Assembly (NCBI GenBank): GCA_964571275.1
Contig: CAZNCQ010000256.1
Coordinates: 1 to 10,592 of the forward strand
Direction: 5' to 3'
DNA length: 10,592 bases
From: DASRQZ01 sp964571275
GTDB lineage: Bacteria > Myxococcota_A > Polyangia > Fen-1088
The notes under the pieces were generated by a model that saw nothing but the letters and a program-made list of their open reading frames with translations, made no database searches and was not told the DNA's origin. The position numbers were made by a program, and so were the translations under genes. Positions 1-6,101 of this stretch are shown in pieces (the stretch's first letter is position 1; each line of letters starts with the position of its first letter).

Positions 1-621
1 CTGGCCAGCATCTCGGGATCGATCGAGATGCTGAAGACGACGCCCGGCGCCGACGCCGACAGCCGGCAGCTGATGGACATCGCCGTGCGCGAGGTCGATC
101 GGCTCAATCGATTGATCACCGACCTGCTCGGCTACGCGCGTCCGCACCAGGAGGAGCGGCGGCGGCTGGACCTCGGCGAGCACGCCGCCGAGATCGTGCG
201 CGCCTTCGAGCAGGAGCGCCGCGAGAAGATCACCGTCGCCGTCGACCTACCGGCCGGCGTCATGATCGAGGCGGCGCCCGGCCAGCTGCGCCAGGTGCTG
301 TGGAACCTGATTCGCAACGCCGCCGACGCGATGTCGACGCCCGTGTCGACGTCGACATCCGGGGGTGGCCAGATCGCGATACGTCTTTACACCGACGGGT
401 CGCGCGCGGCGCTCGCGATCCACGACCACGGAGCGGGCATCGCGCGCGATCGGATCGATCGGATCTTCGAGCCATTCTATTCCACGAAGGCCGGCGGAAC
501 CGGCCTGGGGCTGGCGACCGTCGCGCGCATCATCACCGACCACGGCGGCACGATCGACGTCGCCAGCGAGCCGGGACAGGGCGCGACGTTCACCGTGCGA
601 TTGCCGCTGGCGACGACGTGA
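1..621 (+). CDS. Sensor histidine kinase, C-terminal part (5' truncated by window edge)
   Basis: This is the transmitter half of a two-component sensor kinase that autophosphorylates on His and passes phosphate to a response regulator. The frame is open from base 1 (206 residues visible). It starts with LASISGSIEML, the segment directly after the phospho-acceptor H-box of HisKA domains, so the His lies just outside the window. The HATPase_c domain is complete: N-box around residues 96-110 (QLRQVLWNLIRNAADAM, Asn 102 and 106), G1 box DHGAGIA from about 142, F-box FEPFYSTK at about 156-163, and G2 box GGTGLGL at about 165-171. The FEPFYSTK and GGTGLGL pattern is that of NtrB/AtoS/ZraS-like kinases, which often partner with sigma-54 activators; that pairing is inference. 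The sensor region and cognate regulator are not in the window. The stop TGA is 11 bp from the convergent cytochrome stop. Confidence 0.95.
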   Translation: MASISGSIEMLKTTPGADADSRQLMDIAVREVDRLNRLITDLLGYARPHQEERRRLDLGEHAAEIVRAFEQERREKITVAVDLPAGVMIEAAPGQLRQVLWNLIRNAADAMSTPVSTSTSGGGQIAIRLYTDGSRAALAIHDHGAGIARDRIDRIFEPFYSTKAGGTGLGLATVARIITDHGGTIDVASEPGQGATFTVRLPLATT

Positions 622-632
622 ACTAGGAACGC

Positions 633-3215
633 CTACGGCAGCGTGATCCGGCCCGGAGCGCCGCTTGCGCCGTTCTGCGTGTGGCAGGCGTTGCAGCTCC
701 CGTTCGACTGGGCGGCGACCATGATGCGCTCGCGGCCCTGGTAGGTCACCTTGGCGTGGAATGGAAAGGTCACGGCGCCGGCGAAGAAGAAGTTGCCGGC
801 CGCGTTGGGCGTCAGCGTGATGGTCTGGTTCGCGGCGTCGACGATCACGACGCGCGCCTGGGCCATGACACCCGCGGTGCCGTTGCAGAGATCCGGCTCG
901 TGGCCCGTGGGATACAGCGTTCCCGCGATGGTGTAGAGCGGTGCCCCCTCGTCGTCGTCCCCGCCACCGCCGCCGCTATCGTCGCCGCCCCCGGGGCCGC
1001 TGTTGCCGCCGCCGCCGGGACCGCTGTTCCCGCCACCACCGCCGCTGTCCTCTCCGCCGCCGCCCCCGCCGGTGTGGCAGCTGAGGCACGAGAGGCCCGG
1101 GTTCATCAGCGGCGAACCGGTGTTCCCCTGCGTCCAGAAGCTGTTGCTGGTGCAGATCGCCTTGGCGTTGAGCGGATCGGGCGGTGGCGGCGGCGCGGTG
1201 GTCGTGCCGCACGTGCCCGCCGGATAGTTGGCGAGGACCCAGTTGTTCACCGTCGTGATCTCCGCCGCCGTCGGCGGCGTACCCGGTGCCGGCGGCATCT
1301 GACTCGGGTTGCCCTGCATGCGCATGACCGCCCGCTGCGCGAACGTCTGCGCCGCGTTCGCGAACGACTGCGCGACCAGATCGGCGCGCGTCACCAGGTT
1401 CATCGGAGCGCCGCTGCTGTTGGGCGTCCCCGAGTGACAAGTCGTGCAGTGGGTCTGGAAGACCGCCTGCACATCGCACGGCAATCCCGCTGCCGTCGTC
1501 CCCCCGCCCGCGCCACCGGCGCCGGTTGCTCCACCCGCCCCACCCGCGCCGGTGGCGCCCCCCGCCCCAGTCGTTGTCGGCATACAAGTGCCCATTGGAA
1601 ACTGGGCGTTGACCCAGTTGCTCATCGACGCGATCTCCGCGGCGGTCGCCCGCGCGTTGGGCGCAGGCGGCATCGGCGACGTGGCGTTCTGCATGCGCCC
1701 CACGGCGAGCTGCGCGTAGCTCATGGTATTGCCCGCTGGAACCGTCGGAACCGCGGTCAAGTTGGCGTAGGTCAACAGGGGCATCGGCGCGCCGTTCTGC
1801 GGCGGGTTGCTGTGACAACCGACGCAGCGGGTCTGCAGCAGCGTCGCCACGTCGCACGGGATCCCGTTCGCGACCGTGGTCGTGCTGCCGCCCGCGCCGC
1901 CCACTCCGCCGCCGCTCGCGCCACCGACGCCGCCGGTCGCGCCACCGGCGCCCGACGTCGTGCACGACGTCGTCGCCATCGGATACTGCGACGTCACCCA
2001 GGACATCACCGTCGCGACGTCGGCCGCGGGCACAATCGGCGCCGATCCGGGCGGCATCGGCAAGGCCGTGTTGGTCATGCGCGAGATCGCGCGCTGCGCG
2101 AAGGTCGCGTTCGGATCGGCGAAGGACTTCGCGGTCAGGTTCGCATAGCTGACGAGCGGCATCGGCGCGAGGTTCTGAGGCGGGTCGGTGTGGCAACCGA
2201 GGCACCACTTCTGGAAGACCGCGCGTACGTTACAGGGAACGCCGCTCGCGCTGGTGGTCCCCGTCGAGCCGCCGGCCCCCGTCGTGGTGCCGGTCGAGCC
2301 GCCCGCGCCCGTGCCGGTCGAGCCGCCGCTGCCCGTGGCTGGCATGCCGCACGAGCCCATGGGCGTATTGGCGTTGACCCACGAGACGATCGTCGCGATG
2401 TCAGCGGCGCCCAGCGGCGGGTTACCGGCGGGCGGCATCGGCGCGACGATATTCTGGATGCGCACCGCCGCCCGTTGTGCGTAAGTCATCGTCGGATCGG
2501 CAAACGACGGCGCGGTCAGATCCGCGTAGGTCAGGAGCGGCATCGGCGCGCCGTTCTGCTTCGGGTTACCGTGGCAGCGCTGGCAGTTCGCCTGCAGGAT
2601 CGCCTGAACGTTGCACGGGAGGCCGCTGTTGACGGTCGTCCCGGTCGACCCGGCCGTGCCACCAACCATCCCTCCTCCTGCGCCGCCGCTCCCGGTCGAC
2701 CCGGTGCTGCCAGCAGTGCCACCGGTGGTTGCGCCACAGATCAAACCGGCCTGCGCGCCGCCGTCGACCCAATCCGTCACGGTCTTGATCTCGGCCGCCG
2801 TCGCCGCCACCGCGCTCTTCGGCGGCATCGGCACCGTCGTGCTGTTGATGCGCACCGCCACCATCGCCGCGACCGTCACCAGGGGGTTGCTCTTCGCCGG
2901 AGCGCGCAAATCGGCCAGGTTCATGAGCGGCATCGGCGCGCCCGCAACCGGCGGATTCGAGTGACAGCCCTGGCAGCGGGTCTGCAGGACTTGCTGGACC
3001 GCGCAGGGGATGCCGAGGCCGGCCGTAGAGGTGGTGCCCGAGTCTCCGCCGGCGCCGGTCGGTCCGGTGGTGCCGCCCGAGCCCGTCGAGTTCGAGCCGC
3101 CGTCCGGCTTGAGGAGGCCGCTGACGCTGCCGGTGCAGCCCGTACCCACAAGGAGACAAAGACCGACGAGGCTGAGACTGAAGAAGCTAGTGAAAACCGG
3201 AGGCAGTCTGCGCAT
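633..3215 (-). CDS. Heptaheme cytochrome-c-like lipoprotein with five tandem heme units
   Basis: This is a predicted exported, lipid-anchored electron carrier. I place the start at the ATG at 3215 (MRRLPPVF), because basic residues followed by a hydrophobic stretch then form a normal lipoprotein signal; an in-frame GTG at 3239 would add eight residues. Numbering below counts from that GTG (868 aa). The lipobox-like GTG-C has its Cys at 35; Gly at -3 is atypical. Five units of about 93 residues lie at 76-168, 206-297, 333-426, 459-552 and 585-677. Each has a first Cys, a CxxCH heme site (89, 219, 346, 472, 598), an APM(P/N)L stretch, a distal MPP (138, 268, 395, 523, 648), a Trp-Val near its end and a closing Cys. 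Gly/Ser/Thr-rich linkers separate them. A Pro-rich stretch, MNPGLSCLSCH (718), a Gly/Asp-rich tether (723-765) and a YPTGHEPD beta-type domain ending in CNACH (849) follow. CxxCH is the c-heme attachment motif and Met the usual distal ligand. The redox partner is unknown, and no convincing Shine-Dalgarno site precedes either start. Confidence 0.9.
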   Translation of the reverse strand: MRRLPPVFTSFFSLSLVGLCLLVGTGCTGSVSGLLKPDGGSNSTGSGGTTGPTGAGGDSGTTSTAGLGIPCAVQQVLQTRCQGCHSNPPVAGAPMPLMNLADLRAPAKSNPLVTVAAMVAVRINSTTVPMPPKSAVAATAAEIKTVTDWVDGGAQAGLICGATTGGTAGSTGSTGSGGAGGGMVGGTAGSTGTTVNSGLPCNVQAILQANCQRCHGNPKQNGAPMPLLTYADLTAPSFADPTMTYAQRAAVRIQNIVAPMPPAGNPPLGAADIATIVSWVNANTPMGSCGMPATGSGGSTGTGAGGSTGTTTGAGGSTGTTSASGVPCNVRAVFQKWCLGCHTDPPQNLAPMPLVSYANLTAKSFADPNATFAQRAISRMTNTALPMPPGSAPIVPAADVATVMSWVTSQYPMATTSCTTSGAGGATGGVGGASGGGVGGAGGSTTTVANGIPCDVATLLQTRCVGCHSNPPQNGAPMPLLTYANLTAVPTVPAGNTMSYAQLAVGRMQNATSPMPPAPNARATAAEIASMSNWVNAQFPMGTCMPTTTGAGGATGAGGAGGATGAGGAGGGTTAAGLPCDVQAVFQTHCTTCHSGTPNSSGAPMNLVTRADLVAQSFANAAQTFAQRAVMRMQGNPSQMPPAPGTPPTAAEITTVNNWVLANYPAGTCGTTTAPPPPPDPLNAKAICTSNSFWTQGNTGSPLMNPGLSCLSCHTGGGGGGEDSGGGGGNSGPGGGGNSGPGGGDDSGGGGGDDDEGAPLYTIAGTLYPTGHEPDLCNGTAGVMAQARVVIVDAANQTITLTPNAAGNFFFAGAVTFPFHAKVTYQGRERIMVAAQSNGSCNACHTQNGASGAPGRITLP
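945..1073 (-). repeat. Gly/Asp-rich tether with NSGPGGGG repeats
   Basis: This in-frame low-complexity tract of about 43 residues sits directly behind the sixth heme motif of the cytochrome. It consists of Gly runs broken by EDS, NSGP (twice), DDS and DDDE. It is more acidic than the Ser/Thr/Ala linkers between units 1 to 5, so it probably arose separately. A flexible spacer before the terminal domain is the simplest reading. Confidence 0.75.
1209..3014 (-). repeat. Five tandem cytochrome-c-like coding repeats
   Basis: Five diverged in-frame copies occur inside the cytochrome gene, at about 2736-3014, 2349-2624, 1962-2243, 1584-1865 and 1209-1487. Each copy is 276-282 bp, separated by 97-124 bp of Gly/Ser/Thr/Ala-coding linker. 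Copies share the order GxPC, CxxCH, APM, QxA-x-R-(M/I), MPP and W-V. Units 2 to 5 look closer to one another than to unit 1, which lacks the TYA(D/N)LTA-type stretch. This is internal domain amplification rather than a CRISPR or insertion sequence. Confidence 0.9.
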
Positions 3216-3218
3216 CGT

Positions 3219-3233
3219 CGGGGTAGTACCCCG
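3219..3233. promoter_or_regulatory. 15-bp perfect palindrome between the two candidate cytochrome starts
   Basis: CGGGGTAGTACCCCG is a 7-bp inverted repeat around one central base. It lies between the GTG (3239) and ATG (3215) candidate starts of the cytochrome gene, ending 4 bp before the ATG. It could be an operator, or an mRNA hairpin that hides the start region. Chance occurrence in GC-rich DNA is possible. The palindrome is seen; the role is inference. Confidence 0.35.
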
Positions 3234-3264
3234 GGTCACACTTCAGCAGGCAGATCAGTCACCG

Positions 3265-3278
3265 AAAAAAGCGAAAAA
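3265..3278. other. Two helically phased A-tracts upstream of the cytochrome gene
   Basis: An A6 run (3265-3270) and an A5 run (3274-3278) start 9 bp apart, about one helical turn, in otherwise GC-rich DNA some 50-63 bp upstream of the ATG at 3215. Phased A-tracts are known to bend DNA or act as promoter UP elements. No clear -35/-10 pair could be placed beside them. No stem precedes the T-runs on the minus strand, so an intrinsic terminator for the upstream gene is not supported. Confidence 0.35.
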
Positions 3279-3347
3279 GTGCGGGCAAAGAATGGCGATT
3301 CCGGCGATCCGGCATGGCATTCGGGACGTACGGAAACTATCCCGCCA

Positions 3348-3385
3348 CTGACGCGCCCCGACCTTTACGGATGCGCCTGACGCGC
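3348..3385. repeat. Direct repeat of CTGACGCGC, 29 bp apart
   Basis: CTGACGCGC occurs at 3348-3356 and again at 3377-3385, a 29-bp phase close to three helical turns. The copies lie in the gap between the small helical gene (ending at 3390) and the cytochrome gene, 130-170 bp upstream of the latter. The spacing suits a pair of regulator sites on one DNA face, but with only two copies this stays tentative. Confidence 0.3.
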
Positions 3386-3389
3386 GATC

Positions 3390-3746
3390 TCAGATGCGGC
3401 CGGACGCGGATGGTTCGGGATCGTGCTCGGCCGCTTCGTCGGCATCGGGGTGGATCGCGTGAAGCACGAGCAGGCTCGACACCAGCGCGTCGGCTTGCAG
3501 GCGCGCGCGCGTCGGCGCGTCGAGCGGATCGGTCGCGAGGATGCGCATCAGGCGCCGCAGCCCCTCGCCGTAGAGGTGGAGGAGACGGCGCACCAGCTCT
3601 TCGGCGCGCTGGCGCACCGTCGCGCCCGCGAGCGCTCCCAGGTCCTCGATCAGCTGCGCGATCCGCTCGCTCTCGTGGCGCAGCTCCTGGTCTCCAGCAT
3701 GGATATCGTCGCCGCCGGCGGCGCCGGACTGGTCCTCGCCGGTCAT
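3390..3746 (-). CDS. Small helical protein, stand-alone version of a domain normally fused to NifU-like domains
   Basis: With the ATG at 3746 (MTGEDQSG) the product is 118 aa, soluble and mostly helical, with no signal peptide. The core runs from ERIAQLIEDLGAL (about residue 27) through QRAEELVRRLLHLYGEGL and ends at LVSSLLVLHAIHP. From memory of the family, the order R-I-x-x-L-x-x-L, AEELVR-x-L-x-x-LYG-x-GL and LVxxLLxLHxxHP is that of the helical domain preceding the CxxC NifU-type Fe-S domain in many actinobacterial and other 'NifU family' proteins. Here the protein stops about 15 residues after the LHxxHP box and has no CxxC, so it cannot hold a cluster itself. Longer starts (ATG 3800, GTG 3938) add unconserved-looking sequence. 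The chosen start has no Shine-Dalgarno but sits about 4 nt from a predicted transcription start. Function is unknown; a scaffold or partner role in Fe-S or redox maturation is inference. Confidence 0.7.
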   Translation of the reverse strand: MTGEDQSGAAGGDDIHAGDQELRHESERIAQLIEDLGALAGATVRQRAEELVRRLLHLYGEGLRRLMRILATDPLDAPTRARLQADALVSSLLVLHAIHPDADEAAEHDPEPSASGRI

Positions 3747-3756
3747 GATCAACGGC

Positions 3757-3784
3757 AATGTAGGAAGGCCATCATCGCCGTCAA
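3757..3784 (-). promoter_or_regulatory. Sigma-70-like promoter of the small helical gene
   Basis: Read on the minus strand, TTGACG (3779-3784) is followed by a 16-bp spacer and TACATT (3757-3762), matching five and four of six consensus bases. Transcription would begin near 3750, leaving only about 4 nt before the ATG at 3746. That would explain the missing Shine-Dalgarno site and favours this start over the upstream ones. Confidence 0.4.
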
Positions 3785-3974
3785 TTCGCCGCCCGAACAT
3801 TACAGAGGCCGCCGTAACCGATCGACCGGAGCGCACTCGGTGCGGTTCGGTACTCTCCGTGCAATCGACCGGCGCCGGCGTGAGGTTGCAGTGTCGACGA
3901 TCCGACACATCTGTCACGATCGCGATGCCGAGATCCACTGACGACCCGGGCCAATCGCCGCCTTCGTCGATTCT

Positions 3975-4003
3975 TTGACCGTCGGAGAGCTTGGCGCGAG
4001 GAT
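3975..4003 (+). promoter_or_regulatory. Weak candidate promoter of the VWA lipoprotein gene
   Basis: TTGACC (3975-3980) is followed by a 17-bp spacer and GAGGAT (3998-4003). The -35 matches five of six consensus bases but the -10 only three. It lies about 75 bp upstream of the ATG at 4079, which is a plausible leader length. This is a sequence match only. Confidence 0.3.
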
Positions 4004-4078
4004 TGCTCGAGCTGGTCGAGTCCCGACGCGCCGCTCGTTCAGGTCGCCGGCGGACGCCCCAAACCCGGAGGCGATCTC

Positions 4079-5746
4079 ATGTCACGACCTCGACTGTCGC
4101 TGGTCCCATCGCGCGCGGCGACCCGCCGCCTCTTCCTCCTCAGCCTGCTCGGCGGAGCCAGCGCCTGTTCATCGTCAGGGCTACACGCAAACAGCGACGG
4201 CGGTCCGGGCAGCGGAGGCGCGGCGGGCCAGTCGGCCGACGCGGCCCCGGATTCGCCGTCCGGCGCCGGCGGCCTGGGCCGAGGAGGTGGCCCGGGCGGT
4301 ATCTTCGGCGACGGCGGAGCCAGCGGCGCAGGCGGCGCGGGCGGCGCGGGCGGCGCGGGCGCAGGCGGCGCGGGTGGGTTCATGCCGACGGTCCCGATGC
4401 CGCTCCTCACGAGTCACTGGCAGATCCTGAATCCGGCATCGTTTCACAAGGTCGACATTCTGTTCATGATCGACAACTCGCAGTCGATGCTCCCGCTTCA
4501 GGCCGGTACGCTCGCGTCGTTCCCGGTGTTCGCGAACGCGCTGAAGTCGCTGCCGGGGGGGCTGCCCGATCTGCACTTGGCCGTGGTTTCGTCCGACACC
4601 GGGCCCGGAAAATTCGATCTGCCGGCCTACCACTGCTCGTTCGAAGGCGATCGGGGCCTCTTTCAAAGCCAGCCGCGCGGGACCTGCGTAGCGGCGCCGC
4701 TGCCACCGGGGCAAACCTTTCTGCAAGCCAGCAACAATCAGCAAACCAAGAACTACACCGGCGACATCGCCGACGCGTTCACCTGCATCGCGGCGCTGGG
4801 CGATCAAGGCTGCGGTTTCGAGGGTCAGCTCAAATCGGTGCGCTGGGCGCTGGATCCGCTGAATGTGCCCGACGGCAACCAAGGTTTTCTGCGGCCCGAT
4901 GCGTTCCTGGTCGTCGTGCTGCTCACCAACGAGGACGACTGCTCGATCCCCGACGACTCCGACCTGGTCGACCCGACGCAAACGAAGATGAGCGATCCGC
5001 TGGGGCCGCTCTGGTCGTATCGGTGCAACGAGTTCGGTCACCTGTGCAACATCAACGGTTCGCTGCAATCGCCGCCGCGCGGACCGGCCAGCAATCTCCA
5101 GGGCTGCACGTCCAACGACGGACCGACGGGCAAGCTCACGCACCTCGGCGACGAGGTCGCGTTCCTCGAGAGCCTGAAGGGCAATCCGGGGGAGATCCTG
5201 GTGGCGGCAATCACCGCGCCGGCGACGCCTTACTCGGTCGAGATGATCCAGCAAGGCCTCGACACCGAGATGCACCCCAACGTCGAGCACTCGTGCCAGC
5301 TCAACAGCGGCGAGTACGGCGATCCGTCGGTGCGACTGACCCAGTGGGCCGCTTCCTTCGGCGCCAGCGGCTCCGTCGAGTCGATCTGCGCGAACAGCCT
5401 CGGTCCGGCCATGCAGCGGATCGGCAATCGCGTCTCTGGTCTGTTTCTTCCGGCGTGCGTGCCCGGCCCGTTCGCGGCGAACGGCCAGCCCGCGTGCCGG
5501 GTCATCGACCAGGCCCAAGCCGGGTACGCGGTGGCGGAAGCGCCGCTGGCCAACTGCAGCGACAACGGCAACGCCGCGCCCTGCTGGACCGCCGTCGCCG
5601 ACACCGCGAGCTGCGGCGCCGGCATGCGGCTGACCGTGAACCGCGGAGCGCCGCCCCTCCCCTCATCGTTTCCGCCCGGATACTTTGCCACGGCCTTCAC
5701 CTGCGACCCATGCACCGCCGGGTCGACCGAGATCGGCTGCCCCTGA
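4079..5746 (+). CDS. VWA-domain lipoprotein with Tat-like signal and Gly/Ala-rich tether
   Basis: This 555-aa protein is predicted to be an exported, lipid-anchored adhesion or binding protein. The ATG is supported by GGAGG at 4067-4071, 7 nt upstream. The signal peptide contains TRRLFLL (residues 15-21), close to the twin-arginine consensus, and ends at ASA-C with Cys 30 as the likely lipidated residue. Residues 41-100 are a Gly/Ala/Ser tether. The VWA domain starts near 123 with VDILFMIDNSQSM, whose D132-x-S134-x-S136 forms the metal-ion-dependent adhesion site. Further family marks are HLAVVSSDTGPGKFD (166-180), FTCIAALGDQGCGFEGQL (234-251) and VVVLLTNEDDCS (278-289). The FTCIA/GCGFE/DEDDCS order is typical of a Myxococcota secreted VWA family of unknown role. 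Cysteines are frequent in the C-terminal half, suggesting disulfides outside the cytoplasm. A 67-bp gap separates it from the three-gene cassette downstream, so co-transcription is possible. The ligand is unknown. Confidence 0.93.
   Translation: MSRPRLSLVPSRAATRRLFLLSLLGGASACSSSGLHANSDGGPGSGGAAGQSADAAPDSPSGAGGLGRGGGPGGIFGDGGASGAGGAGGAGGAGAGGAGGFMPTVPMPLLTSHWQILNPASFHKVDILFMIDNSQSMLPLQAGTLASFPVFANALKSLPGGLPDLHLAVVSSDTGPGKFDLPAYHCSFEGDRGLFQSQPRGTCVAAPLPPGQTFLQASNNQQTKNYTGDIADAFTCIAALGDQGCGFEGQLKSVRWALDPLNVPDGNQGFLRPDAFLVVVLLTNEDDCSIPDDSDLVDPTQTKMSDPLGPLWSYRCNEFGHLCNINGSLQSPPRGPASNLQGCTSNDGPTGKLTHLGDEVAFLESLKGNPGEILVAAITAPATPYSVEMIQQGLDTEMHPNVEHSCQLNSGEYGDPSVRLTQWAASFGASGSVESICANSLGPAMQRIGNRVSGLFLPACVPGPFAANGQPACRVIDQAQAGYAVAEAPLANCSDNGNAAPCWTAVADTASCGAGMRLTVNRGAPPLPSSFPPGYFATAFTCDPCTAGSTEIGCP
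4199..4381 (+). repeat. Gly/Ala-rich low-complexity tract
   Basis: This part of the VWA lipoprotein (residues 41-101) includes a near-perfect run of GGCGGCGCG-type units at about 4325-4375 encoding GAGGAGGAG. It is a flexible tether between the lipid anchor and the VWA domain. Such tracts expand and contract by replication slippage, so length may vary between strains. Confidence 0.8.
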
Positions 5747-5797
5747 GCCGCATCGGGCCGTCTGTGGAATATCCGGCGCCCGGGCCGTTCTTTCGAC

Positions 5798-5806
5798 GAG
5801 GAAGGA
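5798..5806 (+). promoter_or_regulatory. Ribosome binding site that fixes the start of cassette gene 1
   Basis: GAGGAAGGA lies 7 nt upstream of the ATG at 5814. It decides against an in-frame ATG at 5685, which would overlap the VWA gene by 62 bp and add 43 residues of unrelated-looking sequence. Confidence 0.75.
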
Positions 5807-5813
5807 CGGATCC

Positions 5814-6101
5814 ATGAGCGTGAATGACGTGATTGCCAAGCTCGAACAGGCCCTGGGCGAGCTCGTGACCCTGAAGATCACCACCAAAGTCGACGCGAAG
5901 ATCCTGCAGACGACGATCGATCTCGTGCAGGGCGACATCAGCATGGCGATCGATCCCTGGTTCAACGAGCCGTCGCAGAAAGCGCTGCTGGATCTGCACA
6001 TGGCGCGCGAGAAGCAAGGCGCCGACATCATCAAACAGAACATCGCCGCGCTCTCGCGCCTCGCCAAGCTGTTGCCCGAGCTCAAGAAGGCGATCGCGTG
6101 A
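5814..6101 (+). CDS. Unrecognised 95-aa helical protein, cassette gene 1
   Basis: I do not recognise this family. The 95-aa product has no signal peptide or clear membrane segment. It reads as an N-terminal helix (MSVNDVIAKLEQALGEL), a beta-like middle (LVTLKITTKVDAKILQTTIDL), and a long amphipathic C-terminal helix (about 55-95) rich in Leu, Lys and Ala. The middle contains QTTIDLVQGDI (residues 32-42), which aligns with QTTIQIDGDV in gene 2 and RTVVQIDGDV in gene 3 with a one-residue insertion. A strong ribosome binding site precedes the ATG. Its TGA overlaps the GTG start of gene 2 within GTGA (6098-6101), implying translational coupling and matched output of both products. A role as a small subunit or adaptor of a complex with genes 2 and 3 is inference. 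Confidence 0.85.
   Translation: MSVNDVIAKLEQALGELVTLKITTKVDAKILQTTIDLVQGDISMAIDPWFNEPSQKALLDLHMAREKQGADIIKQNIAALSRLAKLLPELKKAIA

Larger units (their letters stand above)
3747..4078. other. 332-bp divergent intergenic region
   Basis: This gap lies between the starts of the small helical gene (minus) and the VWA lipoprotein (plus). Besides the two candidate promoters it holds a direct repeat ATCGACCGG at 3821-3829 and 3864-3872 and a CCGGCGCCGG palindrome at 3869-3878. Open frames across it lack a convincing start and family resemblance. I see no RNA gene or attachment site. Confidence 0.5.

Noticed and set aside
622..632. A terminator between the kinase and cytochrome genes
   Set aside because: The gap is only 11 bp and forms no stem.
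976..2208. A 410-aa minus-strand open frame within the cytochrome gene in another frame
   Set aside because: The Arg/Gly/Asp-rich translation is a frame-shifted reading of the real repeats.
1209..3014. Regularly spaced repeats that might suggest a CRISPR array
   Set aside because: The repeats are about 280 bp, diverged and in frame, encoding cytochrome units; there are no short identical repeats or unique spacers.
3265..3278. The T-runs on the minus strand as an intrinsic terminator of the small helical gene
   Set aside because: No GC-rich stem-loop lies immediately before the T-runs.
681..3380. An 899-aa open frame on the plus strand, antisense to the cytochrome gene
   Set aside because: Its translation is Arg/Ala/His/Gly-rich and without domains, as expected opposite a high-GC gene. 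The minus-strand frame has seven CxxCH motifs, repeats and a lipoprotein signal.
3747..3938. N-terminal extension of the small helical protein to ATG 3800 or GTG 3938
   Set aside because: The added residues show no helical or family pattern, and a good promoter lies inside the extension just ahead of the ATG at 3746.
3423..3941. A 172-aa plus-strand open frame antisense to the small helical gene
   Set aside because: It has no family resemblance, and the opposite strand carries a recognisable conserved helical domain.
4181..5518. A 445-aa antisense open frame over the VWA gene
   Set aside because: Its low-complexity Arg/Ala composition has no recognisable domain.
3991..5817. A 608-aa plus-strand open frame overlapping the VWA gene
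   Set aside because: It is an Arg-rich shadow in another frame with no ribosome binding site; the VWA frame has GGAGG, a signal peptide and a MIDAS motif.
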